A stretch of 12,326 nt of DNA, taken from the NCBI GenBank assembly GCA_964385195.1, contig CAYLOC010000089.1:1-12326 (forward strand), written 5' to 3'. A model generated the notes under the pieces. The model searched no databases. It was given only the letters and a program-made list of their open reading frames with translations, and was not told where the DNA came from. The position numbers and the translations under genes were made by a program. Below, piece after piece: positions 5,824-12,202 of this stretch. How positions within the stretch are numbered: position 1 is the first letter of the stretch; each line of letters begins with the position of its first letter. This DNA is from CAYLOC01 sp964385195 (GTDB lineage Bacteria; Actinomycetota; Actinomycetes; Propionibacteriales; Nocardioidaceae).

Positions 5824-6870
5824 TCCGTGGCCGACGAACCGCTGATCCTGGGTATCGAGACGTCCTGCGACGAGACCGGCGTCGGCCTGGTCATCGGGCA
5901 GCGGCTCCTTGCCGACGCAGTCGCCTCCAGCGTGGAGGAACACGCCCGGTTCGGCGGGGTGGTGCCGGAGGTCGCCAGTCGGGCGCACCTGGAGGCGATG
6001 GTGCCGACCATCGAACGGTCCTGCCGCGACGCCGGGGTCGCCCTGGCCGACGTGGACGCGGTCGCGGTCACCTCGGGGCCGGGGCTGGCCGGTGCGCTGC
6101 TGGTGGGGGTGGCGGCGGCGAAGGCGCTGGCCATGTCGCTGGGGACGCCGCTGTACGGCGTCAACCACCTCTCTGCCCACGTGGCCGTCGACCAGCTTGA
6201 GCACGGACTGCTACCCGAGTCGTGCATCGCGTTGCTGGTCAGCGGCGGCCACTCATCGCTGCTCCATGTCTCGGACGTGACCGAGGGTGTGGATCCGCTG
6301 GGCGCGACGATCGACGACGCCGCGGGAGAGGCGTTCGACAAGGTGGCACGGCTGCTCGGCCTGCCGTTCCCGGGCGGCCCTTACATCGACCGGGAGGCGC
6401 GGTCGGGCACCGTCACCATCGACTTCCCCCGCGGGCTGACCAGCAGCCGGGACCTGCAGCGGCACCGGTTCGACTTCTCCTTCAGCGGGTTGAAGACCGC
6501 CGTCGCCCGGTGGGTGGAGACCCGGGAACGGGCCGGGGAGCCGGTGCCGGTCGCCGACGTCGCCGCGTCGTTCCAGGAGGCGGTGTGCGACGTGCTGGCC
6601 CGCAAGTCCGTCGATGCCTGCCTCGACCGTGGTGTCGACCACCTGGTCATCGGCGGAGGAGTCGCGGCCAACTCCCGGCTGCGGGTGCTGGCCGAGGAAC
6701 GGGCGGCCCGGCACGGCATCACGGTGCGGGTTCCGCGACCCGGGCTGTGCACCGACAACGGCGCGATGGTGGCCGCGCTCGGCGCGGAGGTCGTACGGCG
6801 GGGACGCGCCCCCTCGGCGTACGACCTCCCGGCGGACTCCTCGATGCCGGTGACGACCGTGATCGCCTGA
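5818..6870 (+). CDS. tsaD: tRNA N6-adenosine threonylcarbamoyltransferase TsaD
   Basis: This is the catalytic subunit that moves the threonylcarbamoyl group from threonylcarbamoyl-AMP to A37 of tRNAs. The full-length protein has 350 residues. It shows ILGIETSCDETG (10-21) and the metal ligands His117 and His121 in NHLSAHVA (116-123), with Asp313 in CTDNGAM (311-317). SGGHSSL (142-148), DDAAGEAFDKVAR (166-178), GLPFPGGP (181-188) and GGGVAANSRLR (279-289) are also present. The start is ATG 5818; GTG 5827 in frame is equally compatible with the conserved region. It begins seven bases after the rimI stop. In many actinobacteria groES-groEL follows; here an assembly gap follows, so what lies immediately downstream is uncertain. 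Confidence 0.96.
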   Translation: MRSVADEPLILGIETSCDETGVGLVIGQRLLADAVASSVEEHARFGGVVPEVASRAHLEAMVPTIERSCRDAGVALADVDAVAVTSGPGLAGALLVGVAAAKALAMSLGTPLYGVNHLSAHVAVDQLEHGLLPESCIALLVSGGHSSLLHVSDVTEGVDPLGATIDDAAGEAFDKVARLLGLPFPGGPYIDREARSGTVTIDFPRGLTSSRDLQRHRFDFSFSGLKTAVARWVETRERAGEPVPVADVAASFQEAVCDVLARKSVDACLDRGVDHLVIGGGVAANSRLRVLAEERAARHGITVRVPRPGLCTDNGAMVAALGAEVVRRGRAPSAYDLPADSSMPVTTVIA

Positions 6871-6918
6871 AGCGCGCGTCGCGATCCGTGCAGCCATCCT
6901 GTCGGCGGCGGTACAGTC

Positions 6919-7018
6919 NNNNNNNNNNNNNNNNNNNNNNNNNNNNNNNNNNNNNNNNNNNNNNNNNNNNNNNNNNNNNNNNNNNNNNNNNNNNNNNNNN
7001 NNNNNNNNNNNNNNNNNN
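6919..7018. other. Assembly gap of exactly 100 N with identical 14-base edges
   Basis: The run of N is exactly 100, a conventional placeholder for a gap of unknown size. The 14 bases left of it (6905-6918) and right of it (7019-7032) are identical: GCGGCGGTACAGTC. The contigs may simply overlap, so no sequence may be missing, or the gap may hide a collapsed tandem repeat. The remaining non-coding bases around it (6871-6918 and 7019-7051) contain no gene. GATCGC (6861-6866) and GCGATC (6881-6886) form only a weak dyad across the tsaD stop. Confidence 0.95.
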
Positions 7019-7025
7019 GCGGCGG

Positions 7026-7031
7026 TACAGT
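7026..7031 (+). promoter_or_regulatory. Candidate -10 hexamer TACAGT before the hypothetical gene
   Basis: TACAGT fits the actinobacterial TANNNT -10 pattern and lies 20 bases before the GTG start at 7052. A purine-rich Shine-Dalgarno stretch lies in between (7038-7046). An identical hexamer is at 6912-6917 on the other side of the gap, within the shared 14-base edge. No clear -35 is seen. The call is tentative because the sequence upstream is interrupted. Confidence 0.3.
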
Positions 7032-7051
7032 CAGCGTGGAAGGGGGCGAGC

Positions 7052-7417
7052 GTGGTGGCGGTGACATCCTCGGCGCGGGGCCCTGCGCATGATCTGGTGC
7101 GGATCGAGTCCATCACGCCCCGGGTGGCAGTCAACACCGCCGGGGCGTCGGTCGGGTTCGCGATCTGCACCGCGGTCCCCACCGGCATGATCGGCGCCGT
7201 CAACCAGCCGATCGACCGCTACTGCACCGCGGTGACACCGGCCGCCGGTCACACCCTCGATCTCGGCAGCGCCTCACCGGAAATGTTGGTGGTCACGATG
7301 GGCCCCTCACAGGCGGGAAGGGTGCGGGTCGTCGGTGCCGATGTGACCTACCAGCACGGGGCGCAAGACGGTACTGACCACCTGCGCTTCAACGCGGTGG
7401 CCACCGCCCATGACTGA
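7052..7417 (+). CDS. Small protein of unknown function upstream of a cis-prenyltransferase
   Basis: I do not recognise a named family. The 121-residue product is rich in Val, Ala, Thr and Gly with short alternating hydrophobic stretches (VRIESITPRVAVNTAG, 16-31; GRVRVVGADVTY, 89-100), suggesting an all-beta domain. It has two cysteines (residues 39 and 58) and no clear signal peptide. GTG 7052 is preceded by GGAAGGGGG (7038-7046) at five bases, a good ribosome binding site. The frame stays open upstream to the gap at 7018, so a longer protein truncated by the gap cannot be excluded. Joining the contigs at their shared 14 bases brings an in-frame stop at the tsaD end and no better start. The last 8 bases overlap the prenyltransferase start, which suggests coupled expression. 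Confidence 0.7.
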   Translation: MVAVTSSARGPAHDLVRIESITPRVAVNTAGASVGFAICTAVPTGMIGAVNQPIDRYCTAVTPAAGHTLDLGSASPEMLVVTMGPSQAGRVRVVGADVTYQHGAQDGTDHLRFNAVATAHD

Positions 7418-8264
7418 CCCCGGACCGCTCCGGCGGATTGCCTATGCAGGGTACGGCCGGTTGCTGCGGCGGCGGGTCGGCCGGCTCCCGATGCCGGGCC
7501 ATGTCGCCTTCATCATGGACGGCAACCGCCGCTGGGCACGGCACAACGGGTACACCGACGTACGTGCTGGTCACCGTCGCGGAGCCGAGCACCTCAAGGC
7601 CGTCCTCTCGTGGTGTGCGGACCTTCGGATCCACCACATCACCGTCTGGGTCGCCTCGGCCGACAACATCCGCAAGCGGGACGCCGATGAGGTCGCCTAC
7701 CTGATGCACCTCGCGGAGACGGTCTTCCCCGAACGCGTCGCTGCCGGGTCCCGGTGGCGCATCCGCGTTGTCGGCCAGCGCGACCTGCTACCCGGCTCCA
7801 CCGCCCGCGCGTTGAAGGAGGCGGAGGAGGCCACGGCGGACGTCACTGCAGGTGACCTCACCATCGCCATCGGGTACGGCGGTCGGCAGGAGGTGACCGA
7901 CGCCGTGCGAGCAGCGTTGTGGGAGGGCCGTGACATCGGGCGAAGCCTTGCGGAGATCGCCGAGAACTTCAGCGAGGAGGACATCGCCCGACACCTCTAC
8001 GCACCCGGGATCCCGTATCCGGACCTGGTGGTGCGCACCAGCGGTGAGCAGCGGATGTCGGACTTCTTGCTGTGGCAGTCGGTCAAGGCCGACCTGTTCT
8101 TCTGTGATGTGTACTGGCCGGCGTTCGGGTACGTCGACCTGCTCCGCCTGCTGCGCCAATATGGGTCTGCCAGGGCTGTTGCGTCTACGAGCGCACTGCC
8201 CGGGACGCAGCGACCGCTAGGGCGTCGACGTGGTCGTTCATCGGGTCCGCGGAGTGGCCCTTGA
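7410..8264 (+). CDS. Isoprenyl transferase, cis-prenyl diphosphate synthase family (UppS-like)
   Basis: This enzyme condenses isopentenyl diphosphate onto an allylic diphosphate in cis; in bacteria such enzymes make the lipid carrier for cell-wall glycans or its short-chain precursor. Signatures are AFIMDGNRRWAR (33-44) with catalytic Asp37, SADN (83-86) at the site of the usual S-T-E-N, YGGRQE (156-161), the RTSGEQRMSDFLLWQ block (209-223) with Arg209 and Glu213, and DVYWPAF (233-239). The product chain length cannot be read from sequence. Many actinobacteria hold two or more paralogues, so the gene is not named uppS. The family normally ends soon after DLLRLLRQY (243-251). Here the frame runs about 33 residues further in an Arg/Ser/Gly/Pro-rich tail that is antisense to the end of the RNase HI gene. 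The ATG overlaps the upstream stop by 8 bases. Confidence 0.9.
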   Translation: MTDPGPLRRIAYAGYGRLLRRRVGRLPMPGHVAFIMDGNRRWARHNGYTDVRAGHRRGAEHLKAVLSWCADLRIHHITVWVASADNIRKRDADEVAYLMHLAETVFPERVAAGSRWRIRVVGQRDLLPGSTARALKEAEEATADVTAGDLTIAIGYGGRQEVTDAVRAALWEGRDIGRSLAEIAENFSEEDIARHLYAPGIPYPDLVVRTSGEQRMSDFLLWQSVKADLFFCDVYWPAFGYVDLLRLLRQYGSARAVASTSALPGTQRPLGRRRGRSSGPRSGP

Positions 8265-8787
8265 CCCACCGGAACGTCACGGTGCCGCGGGTGGTCACCT
8301 CCTGCACCAGGGGCTCCCACAGGTCGCGGTTGGCCACCGGCTTCTTGGCCGACGTCTTCCACCCGCGCCGCTGCCATCCCTGCCACCAGCCGTCGCGGAA
8401 GCAGTTGACGACGTACGTCGAGTCGCTGACCACCACCAGCGTGCCCGGCAGGGCCCGCACCGCCTCCAACGCGGCACGGATCTCCATCCGCTGGTTCGTC
8501 GTCGACGGCTCGCCGCCGGAGTCCTCCGGACCGTCGGGCACGGCCCAGGCCCAGCCGCCGGGACCCGGGTTCCCCGAGCAGGCCCCGTCGGTGTACACCT
8601 CGGTCGTCCCGGGCGGAACCGGCACTACAGCAGGCGCACGCGAGGCGGCGTCGCCGCCGGCGCTTCCGTCACCGGTCACGCACCCGGCGTGCCCCCAGCC
8701 GGGCCGCCCCGGTAAGCGGCTGATCGGGTCACCGGGCTCGATCCGGCCGCCACAGACGGGGCAGGTGCCTGGGTACTGCGCGTCCAT
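8185..8787 (-). CDS. rnhA: Ribonuclease HI with N-terminal zinc-ribbon-like segment
   Basis: This enzyme cleaves the RNA strand of RNA-DNA hybrids, for example primers and R-loops, in the cytoplasm. The 200-residue product has the RNase H fold from about residue 61. Active-site residues are Asp67 (VYTDGACSGNPGPGGW), Glu102 (QRMEIRAAL), Asp122 (VVSDSTYV), the flexible-loop His178 (KGHS) and Asp188 (NDHVDALA), a complete set. The first 40 residues contain C9-x2-C12 (CPVC) and H33-x2-C36 (HAGC), resembling a zinc-binding ribbon; a Gly/Ala-rich linker follows. The ATG at 8787 is chosen because it begins the ribbon. The frame is open further upstream, but those residues are low-complexity Pro/Arg. 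Its last 80 bases overlap the prenyltransferase tail convergently. Confidence 0.93.
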   Translation of the reverse strand: MDAQYPGTCPVCGGRIEPGDPISRLPGRPGWGHAGCVTGDGSAGGDAASRAPAVVPVPPGTTEVYTDGACSGNPGPGGWAWAVPDGPEDSGGEPSTTNQRMEIRAALEAVRALPGTLVVVSDSTYVVNCFRDGWWQGWQRRGWKTSAKKPVANRDLWEPLVQEVTTRGTVTFRWVKGHSADPMNDHVDALAVAASRAVRS

Positions 8788-8855
8788 CAACGCAGACCGG
8801 CGGGGCAGGCACGGACGGCGCGGTAGTGGTAGAGGGAACACGGCCGCATAGGAGG

Positions 8856-8884
8856 ACCCTACCGGGGAGCCGGTGGCTCGTTCA
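8856..8884 (-). promoter_or_regulatory. Candidate promoter for RNase HI
   Basis: Read on the minus strand, TGAACG (8884-8879), a 17-base spacer and TAGGGT (8861-8856) resemble a sigma-70-type -35/-10 pair; the -10 fits TANNNT. Transcription would begin near 8849, giving an untranslated leader of about 60 bases before the ATG at 8787. It lies in the gap between the DUF4242 gene and RNase HI, so RNase HI need not depend on upstream transcription. Confidence 0.4.
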
Positions 8885-8915
8885 GGGTGGCGCTGGCGCA
8901 TTGCCTGGTGGCCCG

Positions 8916-8942
8916 CGCGATCTGCGCGATCTTCGCGATGCG
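8916..8942. repeat. Three 9-base tandem repeats in the RNase HI - DUF4242 gap
   Basis: CGCGATCTG, CGCGATCTT and CGCGATGCG follow one another (8916-8942). The surrounding non-coding stretch 8788-8982, about 195 bases, otherwise holds only the promoter candidate. The repeat may be a simple slippage product; no function is evident. Confidence 0.6.
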
Positions 8943-8982
8943 GGCGCCGCGGGAGCCGGGAAAGGTGGGCGTCGGAGGCGGC

Positions 8983-9258
8983 TCAGTCCTCTCCGGTGAC
9001 CGGGTCGATCACCGCAGTCACGGGCCGGATGTCGTCACAGGGGAAGCCGCCGAGGCGGGCGTGCTCGCGGATCAGGTCCTCGTTGTCGGAGTTGTAGATG
9101 CAGTACAGCCGGTCGGTGGCGACGTAGGACTGTACCCATTGCACCTGGGTTCCGAGCTTCCGCAGCACGGCGTTTGACTTCGCCGCGATGCCATGAAGCT
9201 CCGCGTCGGTCATCTGGTGGGCGCCGGGAACTTCCCGGCGGATGACGTACTTGGGCAT
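8983..9258 (-). CDS. DUF4242 family small protein (possible nickel-binding, ferredoxin-like fold)
   Basis: The 91-residue protein matches the DUF4242 pattern: an MPKYVIRREVPG start, then SNAVLRKLGTQVQWVQSYVA (28-47), LYCIYNSDNEDLIREHARLG (51-70) and GFPCDDI (71-77). A Streptomyces member of the family has been described as a nickel-binding protein with a dimeric ferredoxin-like fold. The physiological role is not established, and binding here is inferred only from family membership. The ATG is preceded by a strong AAGGAGG (9269-9263 on the minus strand) at four bases, the best ribosome binding site in the window, implying high translation. It lies 95 bases downstream of the HD-GYP/LuxR regulator in the same direction. 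Whether they share a transcript is open. Confidence 0.87.
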   Translation of the reverse strand: MPKYVIRREVPGAHQMTDAELHGIAAKSNAVLRKLGTQVQWVQSYVATDRLYCIYNSDNEDLIREHARLGGFPCDDIRPVTAVIDPVTGED

Positions 9259-9284
9259 GGTTCCTCCTTGGTCGGCGCGGCCGT

Positions 9285-9313
9285 CGTGGCCACGTCATCG
9301 GGTGTCTCCACCC
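9285..9313. other. Two small palindromes in the regulator - DUF4242 gap
   Basis: CGTGGCCACG (9285-9294) is a perfect ten-base palindrome, and GGGTG-TCTC-CACCC (9300-9313) is a five-base-stem hairpin. Both lie between the end of the LuxR-type gene and the DUF4242 ribosome binding site. They could be an operator or part of a weak terminator/attenuator. No U-tract is present. Short GC palindromes are common by chance in such DNA, so confidence is low. Confidence 0.3.
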
Positions 9314-9353
9314 TGACTCGCACCAGCCCCGGTGTCATGGGGACTTCCCCTCA

Positions 9354-10922
9354 TCAGTGCAGCGGCTCCAGGCTGCTGAGCAACCCGTGCTGCATGGCGA
9401 ACAGGGTCGCCGCGGCACGGGTGGAAACCCCGGCCTTGGCATAGATCCGCTCGATGTGGTTTCCCGCTGTCTTGGGGGAGATCCCCAGCGTGCGTGCCAC
9501 CTGGCGGGTCGAGGCGCCACGGGCGAGCAGCACGAGCACCTGCGTCTCGCGGGGGGTGAGTCCGGCCGGGCCCGTCGTACGTCGAGGCGCACGTGTCCCT
9601 GCCGCCGTCAGCACGGCGTCCACGGCGCCAGGATCCAGCCTTCCGGCGTCGGCCTCCGCCTGTACTGCGGCGGCGGCCTCCTCCGGCCCCAGTGCCGGTC
9701 GGTGCGGCCGAGCCTCCCGCTTGGTGTGGTAGGTGTCGGCGGCGGCGATGATCCGGGCAGACATCGGGATCGAGGGGGCGGTGAGCCCGCGGTGGTACCC
9801 GGAGCCGTCCAGTCGCTCGTGCGCCCGGCCCGCGATCGCGCCGAGCCCGGCAAGGACGTCGGGCTGGGCCAGGACCCGCTCGGTGTAGTAGGAGTGCAGC
9901 CGCACTCGCTCCGCTTCGGCCCTCGTCAGCGGCTCGGTCTTGTCCCAGATGGTGTTCGGGACGCCGACGCGGCCGAGGTCGTGCAACAGCGCTGCCCGGC
10001 GTACCTCCACCACGTCTGCCGGGGCCAGCCCGACGCGCTGCGCCGCGGCGGCGGCGAGCGTGGCCACGCCGCAGGAGTGTCCTCCGAACCACGGTGACTT
10101 CAGGTCACACCAGTCCGCGATGACCTCCAAGGCGTTGTCGAAGTCGGCCTCGGTCAGCCGTGGCCGCAGCATCGGGTCCGCGGCGACCACGTCGTCCCAG
10201 GCGGTGTCGACCGGCAGCGCGTCGAGGATTTCGTTTGCGTGCGCGCAGAACAGGTCGGCCACCTCCGGGTCGAACTGGCTCCCGCGCCGGGACCGGACCA
10301 CCTCCACTGCGGCGTCGACCCCGCCACGGCAGAAGTGCACCTCTGCGACGTCCGCGACATGCCACAGTCGGATCTGTACGGCGATGTCCCGGCCACCCAG
10401 CCCGGCCGGCAGTCCCTTGCCGTCCCAGCGCGCGAACACCTGGCCCAGCGGGTCGCACACCTCCGGACCCAAACCGAGCCGGCCCGCGATGTTCGCGGTC
10501 ACGTGACAGTGGCTGCGGATGGAGTCCTGGACGGTGCGTGCACCGGTGGCGACCAGGGTGGCCTGACGCCGTACCCGTTGGGGGAGTGTGCCGGTCTCTC
10601 CCGACCTGCGGAGCAGGTACCCGAGGAACGGCAGCGGTTTCATGTCGATGTCGTACACACCCGCCCGGTAGTCGATGTCGTCCCCGAACGACGCCGCTGC
10701 CTCACGCGAGTCGGCGATGCAGCCCACCCACCCCAGCAAGGTCACGTAGAACAGGCTGGACCGGGTTTCCGTATCGACGCCGGCCCGTTGCGCGAGCCGG
10801 TCGGCGGCCAGGCAGGCACGCGCGACGTGGCCGGCGGGCTGGCCCAGGCCCAGATCCACCGCGAGCGAGACCGTGCCGAGCAGCTCAGCCAGCCGGACCC
10901 CGCTCAGGTCGGTGCGGGTCAT
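9354..10922 (-). CDS. Tandem HD-GYP-like phosphohydrolase with C-terminal LuxR-type DNA-binding domain
   Basis: The protein has 522 residues. Residues 15-230 look like a degenerate HD-GYP unit: the HD pair is replaced in LLGWVGC (62-68), and the GYP site reads ARWDGKGLP (164-172). Residues 275-440 form a second unit with His282, HDLGRVGVP (314-322), RLHSYYTERVL (341-351), AHERLDGSGYHRG (367-379) and Asp396. Compared with canonical c-di-GMP HD-GYP enzymes, the first His of HHE is Ala367, the HDxGK lysine is Arg318, and GYP reads GYH. Residues 453-515 are a LuxR/FixJ helix-turn-helix (LTPRETQVLVLLARGAS, then ISPKTAGNHIERIYAKAGV). It is likely a transcription regulator that senses a ligand or metal through its HD units; substrate and targets are unknown. 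The start ATG has no Shine-Dalgarno sequence but has a TANNNT hexamer close upstream. The upstream methyltransferase ends 43 bases away. Confidence 0.88.
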   Translation of the reverse strand: MTRTDLSGVRLAELLGTVSLAVDLGLGQPAGHVARACLAADRLAQRAGVDTETRSSLFYVTLLGWVGCIADSREAAASFGDDIDYRAGVYDIDMKPLPFLGYLLRRSGETGTLPQRVRRQATLVATGARTVQDSIRSHCHVTANIAGRLGLGPEVCDPLGQVFARWDGKGLPAGLGGRDIAVQIRLWHVADVAEVHFCRGGVDAAVEVVRSRRGSQFDPEVADLFCAHANEILDALPVDTAWDDVVAADPMLRPRLTEADFDNALEVIADWCDLKSPWFGGHSCGVATLAAAAAQRVGLAPADVVEVRRAALLHDLGRVGVPNTIWDKTEPLTRAEAERVRLHSYYTERVLAQPDVLAGLGAIAGRAHERLDGSGYHRGLTAPSIPMSARIIAAADTYHTKREARPHRPALGPEEAAAAVQAEADAGRLDPGAVDAVLTAAGTRAPRRTTGPAGLTPRETQVLVLLARGASTRQVARTLGISPKTAGNHIERIYAKAGVSTRAAATLFAMQHGLLSSLEPLH

Positions 10923-10930
10923 GAACAGTA

Positions 10931-10936
10931 ACGGTA
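10931..10936 (-). promoter_or_regulatory. Candidate leaderless -10 (TACCGT) for the HD-GYP/LuxR gene
   Basis: On the minus strand TACCGT (10936-10931) is followed by eight bases and then the ATG at 10922. That spacing lets transcription begin at the start codon itself, which fits the absence of a Shine-Dalgarno sequence. A second hexamer, TACTGT (10930-10925), overlaps the spacer but is too close to the ATG. No -35 is recognised. Confidence 0.38.
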
Positions 10937-10965
10937 GCCACCCACGGCCGGTTGCGCCCGGTTTC

Positions 10966-12159
10966 TCACTGCTTGGCGGGCAGCGGACGCACCAGGAGCG
11001 AGACCGAGCCCGCGGGGGTCCGGGTCACGACGATGGTGGCCTCCTCGCTTCCACGCAGGCCGAGCCGGGTGCGCAGCCGCTCCGGCACGATGTCGACGCC
11101 GCGCGGCTTGATCGTCAACGTCCCGACATTGCGTGCGCGGAGCGCGGCACGGAGTTGCTTCTCCCGGTACGGCAGCACCTCCATCACCTCGAAGCAGCGC
11201 GCGTACGGCGACGGGCGCGGCTCGTCGGCAGTGACCAGGGCGATGTGCGGGTCGATGCGCCAGCCCTCGACGCCCGCGGCAAGGCGGGTGACCAGGTGGG
11301 CGCGGGTGACGGCGTCGTCGGGCTCGTAGACATAGCGGCCGACCGGGCCCACGTCGGTGCGACCCGGGTCCGCGTCGGTCAGCGTGTGGACGCCGTTGTC
11401 GCTGGTCAGCACGGTGGCGGCGCGCAGGTACGACGAGCCGTGCTCCGGGCCGGACCAGAGCGCGGCCTCCTTCAGCGCCCCGTCGAGGCTGACCCATTCG
11501 GCCTCGACGCCAGCCGGGATCCGGGCGTGGTCGATTCCTGGCGCCACTTTCACCGTCGCCGGTGGGCGTCGGAGGACCTGCGTGACGACGTCCCAGGATG
11601 GCGAGTAGTCCGCGGGCCGGAACACCCGGCCGGTGCGCCCCCGCCGGGCGGGGTCGAGGAATACCAGTCCGGCGTCGGGAAGCGGCCACGTGGTCGCGTC
11701 ACCCACCTGCACCGTCCCGGGGAGGTCGAGCGTCGACAGGTTCGCTGCGGCCACCTCGGCCGTGAGCGGGTCCCGTTCGACCCCGCTCACCGTGAACCCG
11801 GCGCGGGCGAACTCGACCAGATCCGCACCGATCCCGCATCCCAGGTCCAGCACCGACGCTCCGGCGTCGACGGTCGTCCGGGCCCGTGCCGCGCGATGCG
11901 CGGCCACGAGCCCGTGCGTGGCCTGCTGCAGACCGTCGACGGTGAAGTACATCCGTGAGGCGGAGGCGCCGAACTTCTGCCGCCCCTTTGCGCGCAGCTC
12001 GGCCTGGGTCATCGCCGCCGCGACGAGTCCAGGTGAGTGGTCACGCCGCAGCCGGCTCCCGGCTACCAGCGGGTTGCCCTCGACGTACGCCGACTCCGCC
12101 TCGGCCAGCAGGCGCTGGCCGGTCTCGGTGAGGAGAGCGCGGAAGGTGTCGACGTCCAC
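10966..12159 (-). CDS. Class I SAM-dependent methyltransferase with C-terminal THUMP-like domain
   Basis: The protein has 397 residues. Residues 1-95 are helical, with MTQAELRAKGRQKFG (50-64) typical of this actinobacterial family. The Rossmann methyltransferase core follows: motif I VLDLGCGIGADL (103-114), acidic loop GVERD (126-130), VGDATTWPLP (152-161) and a catalytic-motif-like FLDPARRG (167-174). The C-terminal 70 residues (EVMEVLPYREKQLR, then TIKPRGVD) match the THUMP-like domain found in these proteins. The family is widespread in actinobacteria and its substrate is unproven; an RNA target is inferred from the THUMP-like domain. The start is GTG 12159, giving the usual VDVDTFRALLT N-terminus. 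GAGGAT (12171-12166, minus strand) lies six bases upstream and could be a Shine-Dalgarno sequence or a -10 of a leaderless transcript. Confidence 0.9.
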   Translation of the reverse strand: MDVDTFRALLTETGQRLLAEAESAYVEGNPLVAGSRLRRDHSPGLVAAAMTQAELRAKGRQKFGASASRMYFTVDGLQQATHGLVAAHRAARARTTVDAGASVLDLGCGIGADLVEFARAGFTVSGVERDPLTAEVAAANLSTLDLPGTVQVGDATTWPLPDAGLVFLDPARRGRTGRVFRPADYSPSWDVVTQVLRRPPATVKVAPGIDHARIPAGVEAEWVSLDGALKEAALWSGPEHGSSYLRAATVLTSDNGVHTLTDADPGRTDVGPVGRYVYEPDDAVTRAHLVTRLAAGVEGWRIDPHIALVTADEPRPSPYARCFEVMEVLPYREKQLRAALRARNVGTLTIKPRGVDIVPERLRTRLGLRGSEEATIVVTRTPAGSVSLLVRPLPAKQ

Positions 12160-12202
12160 GGGGGGATCCTCGCAGACCGGGCCGGTGCCGTCGGGACACC
12201 CA

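Noticed and set aside
38..6870. A novel defence or mobile system in the left block
   Set aside because: Every gene has a recognised housekeeping role in the conserved actinobacterial alr-tsaE-tsaB-rimI-tsaD order; no nuclease, toxin or integrase signature is present.
6861..6886. GATCGC...GCGATC dyad across the tsaD stop as a terminator
   Set aside because: Six base pairs with a 14-base loop and no T-run; such matches are expected by chance in GC-rich sequence.
6919..7018. Hidden insertion sequence or rRNA repeat in the gap
   Set aside because: Nothing on either side shows a transposase fragment, terminal inverted repeat or RNA gene; the identical 14-base edges suggest a contig overlap instead.
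8788..8901. N-terminal extension of RNase HI to an ATG at 8901
   Set aside because: The extra 38 residues are Arg/Pro-rich without conservation signals and would overlap a promoter-like -35/-10 pair. The ATG at 8787 begins a plausible zinc ribbon.
9339..9350. GGGGACTTCCCC just after the HD-GYP/LuxR stop as a terminator
   Set aside because: The stem is only four to five bases with a tiny loop and has no U-tract; it is too weak to call.
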